64,000 bases of DNA, from contig NZ_JACRWE010000004.1 in the NCBI RefSeq assembly GCF_014323405.1, forward strand, positions 248,001 through 312,000, given 5' to 3'. The notes below the pieces were generated by a model. The model made no database searches. It saw only the letters and a program-made list of their open reading frames with translations, and was not told where the DNA came from. Every line of letters starts with the position of its first letter. Positions within the stretch are counted from its first letter, which is position 1. Source of the stretch: Romboutsia faecis. GTDB taxonomy: Bacteria > Bacillota > Clostridia > Peptostreptococcales > Peptostreptococcaceae. Shown here piece after piece: positions 1 through 8,897 of the stretch. Both the position numbers and the translations under genes were made by a program.

Positions 1-13
1 GATAGAAATTAAT

Positions 14-45
14 GAAAGCAGTACTGATTAATCAGCACTGCTTTC
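14..45 (-). terminator. Hairpin terminator downstream of the CPBP gene
   Basis: An inverted repeat with arms GAAAGCAGT and ACTGCTTTC surrounds an AT-rich centre just past the stop of the minus-strand CPBP gene. The T-tract on the minus side is weak, so it may also serve a gene lying left of the window. Confidence 0.6.
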
Positions 46-65
46 AAATTAAAATAATAATAAAT

Positions 66-992
66 TTATAAATTATTAGCACTTGTATTAAAGTATTCTT
101 TTTTATCTAAATAGATTAAAACACCAATAGAAAAAAGTAATACAACAGTAGCCGCAACGCCAGCTTCAGGACCAAAAATACCACCAGAAATCAAGTTATT
201 TCCAGTTAAATTTAAATCTATTAAAGTTGAAACTTGAACATCAATACCGCTAACTTCAAATCCAAATAAGTTACCTTGAGCAAAGTTCCAAGCACTGTGC
301 ATACCACAAACGGCCCATAAATCATTAGTTTTTATAACATAAAGTCCATAAAAAAGACCAACTAATATGATGTTTATTATAGCAATAAAACTTACATTAG
401 GATTAGTTAAATGTAACAACCCAAACAAAGTAGATGATATAAATAACCCAATACCAATATTATATCTAGCACCTAGAATATTCATTAACCATCCTCTAGT
501 TACAATTTCTTCAGTACCGCCTTGAATAATCCATCCTATTAAAATTATTAAAACTCCACCTAATGCAGATATGCCGATTGGTTGATTAGGGCTACTTTCA
601 ACACTTACAAATCCGAAGATAAATAAAATTAAAACTACCACACACATCATAACTAGACCTATAAAAAAACCAAAACTATACTTCTTACACCAATTAGTTT
701 TACTAAATCCAATAGAAGAAAAATTTCTTTTTTCTATGAATTTTACTCTGATAAATACTAGTAAAGAAATAAAAGCAAAGGATATTAAAGTTATTAGTAA
801 AAATAGTAAATTTACATTGGTTTGAAAAATACTAAAATTACTTAATATTTGATATAAAGGAATTACACCAATAGCACCAATGATTGAACCTCCATTCATA
901 AATATTATTGCAAGTACTATAGCCCAAATAAAATTCGGTAACTTCTTACTTTTCTTTGCTTCGTTTACAAGATTTTCTTTTTCAATAAGCAT
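66..992 (-). CDS. CPBP family intramembrane metalloprotease
   Basis: This is a polytopic membrane protein of about 308 residues with roughly eight hydrophobic segments. It carries the CPBP (CAAX protease and bacteriocin-processing) motifs: the EExxxR block in GTEEIVTRG, the FxxxH block in FGLLHL, and a final H-containing block in GMHSAWNFAQG. Members of this family are Glu/His-dependent intramembrane proteases; some process prenylated proteins or bacteriocins, or give self-immunity. No bacteriocin gene is visible nearby, so the substrate is unknown. The start at 992 is chosen because a GGGGGAA ribosome site lies just upstream; the frame extends 11 codons further without such a site. It is transcribed alone toward the window's left edge. 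Confidence 0.85.
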   Translation of the reverse strand: MLIEKENLVNEAKKSKKLPNFIWAIVLAIIFMNGGSIIGAIGVIPLYQILSNFSIFQTNVNLLFLLITLISFAFISLLVFIRVKFIEKRNFSSIGFSKTNWCKKYSFGFFIGLVMMCVVVLILFIFGFVSVESSPNQPIGISALGGVLIILIGWIIQGGTEEIVTRGWLMNILGARYNIGIGLFISSTLFGLLHLTNPNVSFIAIINIILVGLFYGLYVIKTNDLWAVCGMHSAWNFAQGNLFGFEVSGIDVQVSTLIDLNLTGNNLISGGIFGPEAGVAATVVLLFSIGVLIYLDKKEYFNTSANNL

Positions 993-1231
993 ATAAATTC
1001 CCCCATTATTATAAAATATTGACAAGTTAATTGTAGTTACCTTTATGTATAAAATCTAGTTAAATCTAAAGAACTAAAATTAGGTACTAGAAGATTATCT
1101 ATATAATTAGAGTACTTATTACAATTTAGATAGAAGTAGTTTATAGAAAATTAAAATGGAACTACCGGATATATACCAATATAATTACCATAAATATATA
1201 AATATTGAATATATGTACAAAAGAGCTGTAG

Positions 1232-1276
1232 AGGAGTGTAGATAAATTTATATAAAACAAATTTATCTACACTCCT
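1232..1276 (-). terminator. Long hairpin downstream of the DUF1638 gene
   Basis: An almost perfect 18-bp inverted repeat (arms beginning AGGAGTGTAG and ending CTACACTCCT) lies between the CPBP and DUF1638 genes and probably terminates the latter. The rest of 993-1313 is AT-rich leader for the CPBP gene; I see no further gene there. Confidence 0.7.
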
Positions 1277-1313
1277 TATTAAAATAGATTCTATTAACTT
1301 TATTTTTAAAAAT

Positions 1314-1907
1314 TTACAAAGCTTTTTTTAAAGCATTGATAATTTTATTTTTAAAATTATTGATATCAACATCTTCAACATCTATAGGAACTTGAATTTT
1401 TTCAAATAAATTGAAAATCATATCATCAGTAATATTACAAACTTTTGTGTCTCCAATTATAATGTTTTCATATTGACCATATTGCTGCCTAATATCATAC
1501 ATATCAACAGCATTTATAAAATTATTCAATTCATCAAACTTAAGAACCCATCCAGGTGTTATGTATAGATTCTTATCATCTATAATACTTTTTTTATTTT
1601 TACTATCCTTAATTATTAATTCCATGCAATTAGCATCATCAAATGTAATAACATTATCATAATTTTTTAAAAAATCATAGAATTTATAATGGCACTTGTT
1701 TCCATATAATAATATGATTTTACTTTCTTTAACTTTATCTAAGTTGGTAACTATTTCAGATTTTAATTTATCTAAGTTTGAGTGTAATCCAAATGGAAGA
1801 TACTTAACATCTATATCTTCATCAAATATTTTTTCTTCTTTAATCTCTATTAATATTTTATTTAATTCTGGTTCAAATACTCCACATGATAATATGAATA
1901 TGCTCAT
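1314..1907 (-). CDS. DUF1638 domain protein
   Basis: This 197-residue soluble protein begins MSIFILSCGVFEPEL and matches the layout I know for DUF1638: a short N-terminal strand with a Cys-Gly, a central LLYGNKCH segment and a C-terminal WVLKF-type helix. Cysteines at the start, in the YGNKCH segment and in DDANCMEL could bind a metal. DUF1638 proteins in anaerobes often sit beside corrinoid methyltransferases, but no such gene is in this window. The start at 1907 follows a strong AAGGGGGA ribosome site; 19 further upstream codons have none. The function is unknown. Confidence 0.65.
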   Translation of the reverse strand: MSIFILSCGVFEPELNKILIEIKEEKIFDEDIDVKYLPFGLHSNLDKLKSEIVTNLDKVKESKIILLYGNKCHYKFYDFLKNYDNVITFDDANCMELIIKDSKNKKSIIDDKNLYITPGWVLKFDELNNFINAVDMYDIRQQYGQYENIIIGDTKVCNITDDMIFNLFEKIQVPIDVEDVDINNFKNKIINALKKAL

Positions 1908-2005
1908 ATAAACAATCCCCCTTTTTAACAATAAATATAATTGTCTAATTATATTATATATCACTAATAATATAAAAACAGTTATGATTATTGCTTAAAG
2001 AAGTA

Positions 2006-2036
2006 TTGTATTAGAGTTAATTTCAAGGGTTAAAAT
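2006..2036 (+). promoter_or_regulatory. MerR-type promoter/operator ahead of the merR remnant
   Basis: A -35-like TTGTAT (2006-2011) and -10-like TAAAAT (2031-2036) are separated by 19 bp that contain an imperfect dyad ending in CAAGG. The 19-bp spacer with a central dyad is the signature of promoters untwisted by MerR-family activators. The site closely resembles a second one at 2228-2258. Confidence 0.6.
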
Positions 2037-2059
2037 AAATATTAAAGTAGGGATAAGTC

Positions 2060-2203
2060 GTGAAAATTAAAGAAGTTAGTAAAAAATATGATATAACATC
2101 AGATAAATTAAGATATTATGAGTAAATTGGATTAATCCATACAGTAGGAAGATATGTAAAAATAGAGTGCTATGATTTTTATTATTTAAATAATAAAAAG
2201 TAA
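2060..2203 (+). pseudogene. MerR family transcriptional regulator, decayed remnant
   Basis: Reading from the GTG at 2060 gives VKIKEVSKKYDITSDKLRYYE, then a TAA stop at 2123-2125, then IGLIHTVGRYVKIECYDF in the same frame. This is the winged-helix DNA-binding start of a MerR-family protein (typically KIKEVAxxxGIsxxtLRYYExiGLI). An AAA or GAA codon has apparently become TAA, and the whole effector-binding C-terminal half is missing. The flanking dyad promoters suggest the intact ancestor controlled itself and the downstream DXS-like gene. Confidence 0.75.
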
Positions 2204-2227
2204 AATATAAAAAAATTTAAAAAAGTA

Positions 2228-2258
2228 TTGCCTTAGACTTAACTCCAAGGTATACACT
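2228..2258 (+). promoter_or_regulatory. MerR-type promoter/operator of the DXS-like gene
   Basis: TTGCCT (2228-2233) and TACACT (2253-2258) are spaced by 19 bp. The dyad CCTTAGACTTAACTCCAAGG (2231-2250) matches its own reverse complement at 16 of 20 positions. The dyad position between -35 and -10 and the long spacer are typical of MerR-activated promoters. It probably drives the gene starting at 2318. Confidence 0.65.
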
Positions 2259-2317
2259 ATCAAATAAGGAAATAAGATTATAACAAAATTAAGTTTAGAC
2301 ACTAAGGAGGAATAAAT

Positions 2318-4078
2318 ATGAAATTAGATATTTTAAATAAAATTGATTCACCTAGAGATTTAAAGAAACTTAATAAAAGTGAATTATATGAACTTGCTGG
2401 TGAATTAAGAGAAGTAATAATAAATAAAGTTAGTCATACTGGAGGACATTTTGGTCCTAATTTAGGAATGATTGAGGCTACGATAGCTCTACATTATGTA
2501 TTTAATTCACCAGTAGATAAAATAGTATATGATGTTTCTCACCAGTCATACCCACATAAAATATTAACAGGAAGAAAACATGGATTTATAGATCCAAAAC
2601 AATATAATAGTATAACAGGATATACTTCACAATTAGAAAGTGAACATGATTTCTTTAGAGTTGGTCATACCTCAACTTCAATAAGTTTAGCCTGTGGTCT
2701 AGCGAAAGCAAGAGATATAAAAGGATCTAAGGAAAATATAATAGCTGTAATAGGAGATGGATCACTAAGTGGTGGAGAAGCTTTTGAAGGTCTTAACAAT
2801 GCTTCAGCATCTGGAAATAATTTTATAGTACTTGTAAATGATAATGAAATGTCTATTGCAGAAAATTATGGTGGATTATATCAAAATCTTGCTAAACTTC
2901 GTGAAACTGAAGGGAAATCAGAAGATAACTTCTTTAAATCATTTGGGTTTGAATATCACTATATCAAAGATGGTCATGATTTAGATTCTTTAATAGATGT
3001 ATTTACAAAAGTTAAGGACACAGATAAGCCGGTAGTTATTCATATGCATACTATAAAGGGTAGAGGATATGAAGATGCTGAGGTTAATAAAGAAGCATTT
3101 CATTGGATTATGCCATTTGATTTAGAAACTAAAGAACCTCTATTTAGTTATGAAGGAGAAGATTATACACAAATAACAGATGATTTCTTATGTGAAAAAG
3201 CGAGTAAAGATAATAGAATAGTTGGAATAACAGCGGGTACTCCGGTTCCAGTAGGATTTAAAAACTTTAGAAATAAATTTAAAAATCAGTTTATGGATGT
3301 GGGTATAGCTGAAGAACATGCAATAGCTTTAGCATCAGGTATAGCATCTCAAGGAGGTAAGCCTGTAGCATCATTCTTTAGTTCATTTATTCAAAGAACA
3401 TATGATCAATTATCTCAAGATTTAGCAATAAATAATAATTCTGCTTTAATACTTGTTCATGGAAATGGAATAAGTGGAGGGGATATAACTCACCTTGGAA
3501 TATTTGATATACCTTTAATAGCTAATATTCCTAATATAGTATACCTTGCTCCAACTAATAAAGAAGAATATATTGCAATGATGGATTGGGGATTAGAACA
3601 AAATCAACATCCAGTTGTAGTAAGAGTACCAAGTAATGAAGTTACATCAACTGGTGAGAATGTTGAAGCTGACTTCTCAGACTTAAATAAATATAAAAAG
3701 GTAAGCAAAGGTAGTGAAGTTGCAATAATAGGACTTGGAGCATTCTTCCAACTTGGAGAAAAAGTACAAGCTAAATTAAAAGAAGAATTAAACATAGATG
3801 CGACATTAATAAATCCAATATTTATAACTGGAATAGATGAAGATATGCTAAACGAATTAGTAGGAAATCATAGAATTGTAATAACTTTAGAGGATGGATT
3901 ACTTGATGGAGGATTTGGTGAAAAAATATCAAGATTCTATAGTGATAAGAACATGATAGTTTTAAACTATGGAGCAACTAAGGAGTTTACAGATAAGATA
4001 GATATAAATGAGTTATATAAACGTTATCATTTAAGAGAAGATTTAATAGTTGATGATATAAAAAATATGCTAAAATAG
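2318..4078 (+). CDS. DXS-like thiamine-diphosphate enzyme (transketolase family)
   Basis: This 586-residue protein aligns by eye with 1-deoxy-D-xylulose-5-phosphate synthase over its length: the substrate-side GGHFGPNLG block, the ThDP/Mg motif GDGSLSGGEAFEGLNN near residue 146 running to NDNEMSI, and the pyrimidine-side EEHAIALASG with the catalytic Glu near 332-333. It departs from true DXS in several places: SHQS instead of GHQA, SGGDITHLG instead of the GxDGxTHxG loop, and HPVVVRVPSN at the usual PxxxRxPRG site; it is also shorter than the usual ~620 residues. It may therefore be a paralogue with another donor or acceptor rather than the housekeeping Dxs. AGGAGG precedes the ATG. It appears monocistronic, under the MerR-type promoter. 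Confidence 0.75.
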   Translation: MKLDILNKIDSPRDLKKLNKSELYELAGELREVIINKVSHTGGHFGPNLGMIEATIALHYVFNSPVDKIVYDVSHQSYPHKILTGRKHGFIDPKQYNSITGYTSQLESEHDFFRVGHTSTSISLACGLAKARDIKGSKENIIAVIGDGSLSGGEAFEGLNNASASGNNFIVLVNDNEMSIAENYGGLYQNLAKLRETEGKSEDNFFKSFGFEYHYIKDGHDLDSLIDVFTKVKDTDKPVVIHMHTIKGRGYEDAEVNKEAFHWIMPFDLETKEPLFSYEGEDYTQITDDFLCEKASKDNRIVGITAGTPVPVGFKNFRNKFKNQFMDVGIAEEHAIALASGIASQGGKPVASFFSSFIQRTYDQLSQDLAINNNSALILVHGNGISGGDITHLGIFDIPLIANIPNIVYLAPTNKEEYIAMMDWGLEQNQHPVVVRVPSNEVTSTGENVEADFSDLNKYKKVSKGSEVAIIGLGAFFQLGEKVQAKLKEELNIDATLINPIFITGIDEDMLNELVGNHRIVITLEDGLLDGGFGEKISRFYSDKNMIVLNYGATKEFTDKIDINELYKRYHLREDLIVDDIKNMLK

Positions 4079-4093
4079 ATAATTACTAACATA

Positions 4094-4140
4094 GATAAGG
4101 ATATTACAAATAGTATATGACTATAAGTAATATCCTTATC
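4094..4140. terminator. Bidirectional terminator between convergent genes
   Basis: Arms GATAAGGATATTA and TAATATCCTTATC form a 13-bp stem between the DXS-like gene and the convergent AGCS symporter gene. Confidence 0.75.
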
Positions 4141-4225
4141 ATCTTTAAATAAATAAATTTCCCAAAATATAATTTAAAATAGCTTAATTTGAAATCTAAA
4201 TGTAAGATTAATAATGAATTTAAAA

Positions 4226-5578
4226 TTAAGCAGATTTTTTATGACTAGTAAGAATAGAATAAAATTTATAAGAGTTCCATTTTTTTATTGTGAATATAGC
4301 TAAAGCCGTAACATTTAGTCCACAAAGAACGAATAATAATAAATCAACAGCTTCAAATACAACGTTAGCACCAAAAACTGCTAAAGTCCCTGATATTGTT
4401 ATTAATGTTAAATAGATAGCTATATTTTTATTTATACTATTATTTTTAAATAATTTATTCATATAATAGTAAGCTCCTAATATTGTTGTTAGAGCAGATA
4501 ATACTGTAAACATACTTAATACAAATGCACCAAATCCTCCTGTCACATATCTAGCAGTATCAAATAATTGACTTAATCTTTGAACTTCATTACTATTAGC
4601 GAAGCTTATAGTATGAGCTTCGTTTAAACCATAAGATGCCATATAAGAAGTAATTATAATAGCTACAAATACTGTTACTAATGTAGGTATTAGTGATATT
4701 AAAGCGGCTTCTCTTGGTTTTGTATCCGCTTCTTGGGCAGCCATAGCTAAAGCTCCTAGACCAGTTTCAGCAGCTAATATGATTTTTTGCATTCCTAAAA
4801 CAAAGCCTAAAATCATACCAGATACTCCATTGACTGGATTTAGCATACCTTCGAATATATTACCAACATAAGTTGGAATGTAATGAGATGTCTTTATAAC
4901 AAATATTATAAAGAATGTAAAATATGCTAACACAGCAGTTCCAATCATATAAGTCATAGCATTCATAAATACTTCATGTTTTTTAGCTAAAACTAAAGTA
5001 GCTATAATACCTATTAAAGGCAGTACTATAAATAGATATCTTTGTATTTGACTAAGTTCAAAACCTAAATTGCTTGAAGTTATTGCAGCTACTGAGTTTA
5101 TACCACTAAATTGGAATCCACTATACCCAAATGCAGATAAGGCAACAAAGCAAATTGCATATATAAATCCTAATTTAGGTGATATTAATTCTCCTATATA
5201 TTCTTTAGGTGTTTTATTCATTATTTTTGAATTTAAAGTTTCAGCATATGATACAGGAACCATGACACAAGAACCTATTAAAGCCCATATTGCTATAGAC
5301 TCTACATTTACTTCTCCAGATGCTGAATACTTAGATAAAGCACCAAGAACACCTATTATAGAACCCATTCCAATCATAGCGCCTAAAGATATTGATGCTG
5401 GTCCTACTATATTTTTTATGTCTAGCTTACTTTTTTCAGTAGTTTGATTTTTTATTATGAATAAAGTTCTCATAGATGTAAAAGCCCCTACCAATAAAAT
5501 AAAAGGTAAAAATACTGGCCATACAAAATCTGAGATTGACGCGACTATATGTTCTAATTGTAGTAAGATTGAATTCAT
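4226..5578 (-). CDS. AGCS family sodium:amino-acid (alanine/glycine-type) symporter
   Basis: This is a 450-residue inner-membrane protein with about eleven hydrophobic segments. The AGCS features are the N-terminal WPVFLPFILLVGAFTSMRT segment, GAMIGMGSIIGVLGAL (divergent from the usual GNIaGVa core) and AAETGLGALAMAAQEADTKP, equivalent to the ETGxGsaaiAhAaA signature. The family imports alanine or glycine with Na+. The divergent core makes the substrate uncertain. AGGAG lies upstream of the ATG. It is divergent from the M20 amidohydrolase, so it may take up an amino acid released by that enzyme. Confidence 0.85.
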   Translation of the reverse strand: MNSILLQLEHIVASISDFVWPVFLPFILLVGAFTSMRTLFIIKNQTTEKSKLDIKNIVGPASISLGAMIGMGSIIGVLGALSKYSASGEVNVESIAIWALIGSCVMVPVSYAETLNSKIMNKTPKEYIGELISPKLGFIYAICFVALSAFGYSGFQFSGINSVAAITSSNLGFELSQIQRYLFIVLPLIGIIATLVLAKKHEVFMNAMTYMIGTAVLAYFTFFIIFVIKTSHYIPTYVGNIFEGMLNPVNGVSGMILGFVLGMQKIILAAETGLGALAMAAQEADTKPREAALISLIPTLVTVFVAIIITSYMASYGLNEAHTISFANSNEVQRLSQLFDTARYVTGGFGAFVLSMFTVLSALTTILGAYYYMNKLFKNNSINKNIAIYLTLITISGTLAVFGANVVFEAVDLLLFVLCGLNVTALAIFTIKKWNSYKFYSILTSHKKSA

Positions 5579-5960
5579 TTTCTTCTCCTGATTATTTGAG
5601 TTTAATTTTTATAACATATAGGAATAAGAAAAATATAGACCTTTGGTTATGTGTTAAGTTTTTTTTATTATGGAAATTTTAAAATATAAAATTTTGAAGT
5701 GAAATATGTTGATTGTAGGATTACGCTCTAAATTATATTATCAAATAAATATAAAAGTCAATAATTTTTAATAAAAAATTTAATCAAAGAAAAAATAAAA
5801 AATTAAGAAATGTGGACTATATATGTCCATATTGTTTATTATTATCTAAAATATAGCTTATAGGAACATGGATGAGAAATATAAAAATTATGAAATATAG
5901 TGATTATTTTAAGTAGGATTATTATAAGACTGTAAGTTAAAAAATTTAAAATAATATTAT

Positions 5961-6004
5961 TAAATGAATTAATATATTAAATTAAATGAATTAATATATT
6001 AAAT
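5961..6004. repeat. Two perfect tandem copies of a 22-bp AT-rich unit
   Basis: The 22-bp unit starting TAAATGAATTAATATATT occurs at 5961-5982 and again, without a gap, at 5983-6004, about 40 bp before the amidohydrolase start. The remainder of the 468-bp divergent intergenic region 5579-6046 is AT-rich promoter DNA with one weak inverted repeat (TGGAC...GTCCA, 5812-5829); no ORF there looks real. Confidence 0.85.
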
Positions 6005-6046
6005 ATGCAAAAAATAAACTAAATCTAGAAAAAATGAGGTAGAGTT

Positions 6047-7231
6047 ATGAACAATTTTATGGAACAAGCTAAGTCAATAAAAGATGATATTATATCTTAT
6101 AGAAGACATATTCATAGTAATCCAGAGGTTGGAGCTGAATTACCTAAAACAAAAGCTTATGTAATGGACAAGTTAAGAGAGTTTGGATATGATCCTAAGG
6201 AAATATGTGAAAGTGGTATAGTTGCAACAATTGAAGGCAATAAACCAGGAAAAACCTTTTTACTAAGAGCAGATATGGATGCATTACCAATGGCTGAAGC
6301 CACTGCATGTGAATTTAAATCAACTAATGGGGCTATGCATTCATGTGGTCATGATATGCATACAGCAATGCTTTTAGGAGCAGCAAAATTATTAAAACAA
6401 AACCAAGATCAAATAGAAGGTACTGTTAAGTTAGTATTCCAACCAGATGAAGAAGGATTTACAGGTGCTAAGAAAATGATAAAAGCAGGAGTACTTGAAA
6501 ATCCAAAAGTTGATGCAGCTATGGCAATGCATGTACACTCTGGAACACCTTCAAATGTAATACTATGTGGACTTGGAACTAGTATAGCAGGATGTAATAG
6601 ATTTAGAATTGTTGTAAAAGGAGTTAGTTGTCATGGAGCTATGCCTGAACTTGGAGTTGATCCAATAAATATAGCAGCTCATATATATTTATCTTTACAA
6701 GAAATAATAAGTAGAGAAATATCAGCTACTCAATCTGCCGTTGTGACAATAGGTAAATTCTCAGGAGGAGATGCACCAAACATAATACCAGGAGAAGTTG
6801 TTATGGAAGGTACTATAAGAAGTCTAAACAAAGAAGTAGGAGAATTAATATTCAATAGAATGAATGATATAGTTACATCTACTGCTAAAATGTTTAGAGG
6901 AGAAGCTGAGTTAATAGAGTTATCTTCAGTGCCACCATTAACAAATGATAATAATTTAGCTCATGAAGTTACTGATTACATGAAAGATTTAGTAGGAGAA
7001 CAATCAGTTGTATTATTTGAATCTGGAGGAATGGGTTCAGAAGATTTCGCATCTTATTCATATGAAGTACCAAGTGTATACGTTATGTTAGGAGCAGGAA
7101 CAAAAGAAGAAAATTCTTTATTTGGGAAACCAATGCATAATGAAATGGTAGTATTTAATGAAGACATATTACCAACGGGGTCAGCTATGCATGCATACAG
7201 TGCTATAATGTGGTTAAAAAATAACAAGTAA
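6047..7231 (+). CDS. M20D-type amidohydrolase (N-acyl-amino-acid/hippurate hydrolase-like)
   Basis: This 394-residue protein is a di-metal peptidase of the M20 family. Visible motifs are RADMDALPM, MHSCGHDMH (Cys near residue 100, metal-binding His on both sides), QPDEEGFTGA with the catalytic Glu pair, MAMHVHSG, and a C-terminal MHNEMV with the last metal His. The length matches the IAA-amino-acid/hippurate hydrolase group, which cleaves N-acylated amino acids in the cytoplasm. A GAGG site 7 nt upstream supports the ATG at 6047. The regulator at 7275 follows 43 bp downstream and is probably co-transcribed. The exact acyl substrate cannot be read from sequence. Confidence 0.88.
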   Translation: MNNFMEQAKSIKDDIISYRRHIHSNPEVGAELPKTKAYVMDKLREFGYDPKEICESGIVATIEGNKPGKTFLLRADMDALPMAEATACEFKSTNGAMHSCGHDMHTAMLLGAAKLLKQNQDQIEGTVKLVFQPDEEGFTGAKKMIKAGVLENPKVDAAMAMHVHSGTPSNVILCGLGTSIAGCNRFRIVVKGVSCHGAMPELGVDPINIAAHIYLSLQEIISREISATQSAVVTIGKFSGGDAPNIIPGEVVMEGTIRSLNKEVGELIFNRMNDIVTSTAKMFRGEAELIELSSVPPLTNDNNLAHEVTDYMKDLVGEQSVVLFESGGMGSEDFASYSYEVPSVYVMLGAGTKEENSLFGKPMHNEMVVFNEDILPTGSAMHAYSAIMWLKNNK

Positions 7232-7274
7232 AACTATAAATTTATTATAGTCAGTATCTTATAAGGATGTATTA

Positions 7275-7925
7275 ATGAGATTATTAGATATTATATTTTA
7301 TCTATTAAGAAGTAATTCTAAAGTTACAATCAAAGAATTATCTAAGATTTTCAATGTATCAACGAAAACTATACAAAGAGATTTGGATAAATTATCAATA
7401 TTAGGAATACCTATAATCACATATAGAGGTGTAAATGGAGGTGTAGAGATTGATAAAAATTATGTATTAGCAAAGCACGTACTTAGATATAGTGATTATG
7501 AATCTCTCATACTTACATTATATATAGGTGAAAGTATAAGTAAGAATATAAGTAAATCTTTTTTAATTGATAAATTTAAATCTGTAGATAATGAAAGATG
7601 TTCCAAAATTTTAAATAATCTTAAAGAACGATTTATAGTAGATTTATATGAAAATAAGTTTGATATAAGAAATGAAATATGCAAAGAGATTGATAAATCT
7701 CTAGATAATAAATCCTTTATAGAATTAGAAATAAATGGTGAAAAATTTGAAGTATATCCTATCTCTTATGTTTTAAGAAGTGAAGGATTATGTTTATATT
7801 GTCGTAAAGAGGAATATATAATGATTTTAGTTGATAAAATATCTAAAGCAGTTGTTAGTAATAAAAGTTATGATGGAACTATAATCAGTTATGATGAAAA
7901 CAAAAAGAATATAAAGTTTATTTAA
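7275..7925 (+). CDS. HTH_11/WYL-type transcriptional regulator
   Basis: This 216-residue protein starts with a winged helix of the HTH_11 type: LLDIIFYLLRSNSKVTIKELSKIFNVSTKTIQRDLDKLSILGIPI, then the GVNGGVEI wing. A helical middle and a C-terminal beta-rich region with YPISYVLRSEGLCLYC resemble the ligand-binding WYL part of this group, though shorter than the usual ~300 residues. Its position right after the M20 amidohydrolase suggests local control of that gene and perhaps of the divergent symporter; this is inferred from order only. No good ribosome site is seen beyond AAGGATG-like bases at the start, fitting translational coupling. Confidence 0.75.
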   Translation: MRLLDIIFYLLRSNSKVTIKELSKIFNVSTKTIQRDLDKLSILGIPIITYRGVNGGVEIDKNYVLAKHVLRYSDYESLILTLYIGESISKNISKSFLIDKFKSVDNERCSKILNNLKERFIVDLYENKFDIRNEICKEIDKSLDNKSFIELEINGEKFEVYPISYVLRSEGLCLYCRKEEYIMILVDKISKAVVSNKSYDGTIISYDENKKNIKFI

Positions 7926-7948
7926 TAATATCAGTTATTAAAATCTAT

Positions 7949-7983
7949 AAAAAGCACATTGATTATTTGTTGATGTGCTTTTT
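7949..7983 (+). terminator. Rho-independent terminator after the WYL-type regulator
   Basis: Arms AAAAAGCACAT and ATGTGCTTTTT flank a short loop and end in a T-rich run directly after the regulator gene. Confidence 0.85.
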
Positions 7984-8191
7984 ATATATATCCAAATAAA
8001 GTAGCTTATAATATGAATAAATTTATTTGATTTTTTTATAAAACCTATGGATATAATCATAAATCAATAGATAATAGCAGATATTATAATAAAATAGGGA
8101 GAATAGTTACAAAAAAGTGCCTAGTTGAGAGAGAAAATTATCTTTGTTATATTAAATACATAAAATAAATATTAAGAACAGAGGTAAAATT

Positions 8192-8494
8192 ATGAATAAT
8201 AAATTAACATATAAAATAAGGCACATAATAAACAAAAATGGATATACAGATATCATAATAAAACATAAAACAGACACAAAAGATATCAAAATAATCAATG
8301 CAAATGTAAAATTTAGATATGAACCTAAAATAGACAAGGCATATCTAAGCTTTGGAAATTCGGAAAAATATACAGTATGCGAGGTTGAAGATGCAAGTAT
8401 AAATGAAATCATTATAAACGATGAATCATTATCTATAGAAACTGATGAAAAAATATACCTATGCTATATAAATAAAGAAAAATTATATTATTAA
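8192..8494 (+). CDS. Small hypothetical protein
   Basis: This 100-residue lysine- and isoleucine-rich protein has no motif I recognise, no signal peptide and no membrane segment. Its alternation of hydrophobic and charged residues suggests a small beta-rich fold. A GAGGT ribosome site 6 nt before the ATG favours this strand over the opposite-strand frame covering much of the same DNA. It sits between a terminated operon and a decayed ABC-F gene, a region of apparent gene erosion, so it could be a recent or accessory gene. Confidence 0.5.
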   Translation: MNNKLTYKIRHIINKNGYTDIIIKHKTDTKDIKIINANVKFRYEPKIDKAYLSFGNSEKYTVCEVEDASINEIIINDESLSIETDEKIYLCYINKEKLYY

Positions 8495-8540
8495 TTTTTC
8501 ATGCCTAAGTTTCCTTATAAAATAGGAGATAGTTATAATT

Positions 8541-8897
8541 ATGGCAAAAATTAATATAAATAATTTAAGTTTTCAATATGATACACACAGTTAAGATATT
8601 TTTAAAACTTCTTATGGGAGAATATGAATACAGTGGGAAGATTGTAAGTATAGTAAAGTTTGAATATTTTTAGATAAAGGTTGCAGATAAAACTCAGATA
8701 ACACTTGAAGTAATATATAAGTCTAACGCACCATATACACTTTGAGAAAAGTATATGGAAGAGTATCTTAACTAACTAGATAAAATGGATTTATAAATAA
8801 AGAAGTCCGTAATATAGGACTAGATTCTAAAATTCTTAATAAGAATTTTGAAATATTAAGTAATGAGAAACAACAATATAAGAAATTTTTGTTTTAA
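8541..8897 (+). pseudogene. ABC-F ATPase (Lsa/Vga-like antibiotic-resistance family), decayed
   Basis: Three fragments of one ABC-F protein can be read in order. The first is MAKININNLSFQYDTHS followed by stop and DIF, matching the usual start of Lsa/Vga-type proteins. The second is LLMGEYEYSGKIVSIVKFEYF in the +1 frame, matching the segment after Walker A. The third is DKTQITLEVI with several later stops and then LNKNFEILSNEKQ, resembling the LSxGEQ signature region. About 35-40 residues including Walker A are deleted between the first two, and there are at least five stops. A ribosome site (AGGAG) survives. The gene is certainly non-functional; the subfamily is inferred from memory of Lsa/Vga sequences. 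Confidence 0.7.

Noticed and set aside
5961..6004. CRISPR-like array
   Set aside because: There are only two directly abutting AT-rich units with no spacers and no cas genes in the window.
8152..8412. Minus-strand hydrophobic frame opposite the small hypothetical gene
   Set aside because: It has no ribosome site, overlaps a plus-strand frame that does, and its Leu/Ile-rich composition is what the complement of AT-rich Lys/Asn/Asp codons gives.
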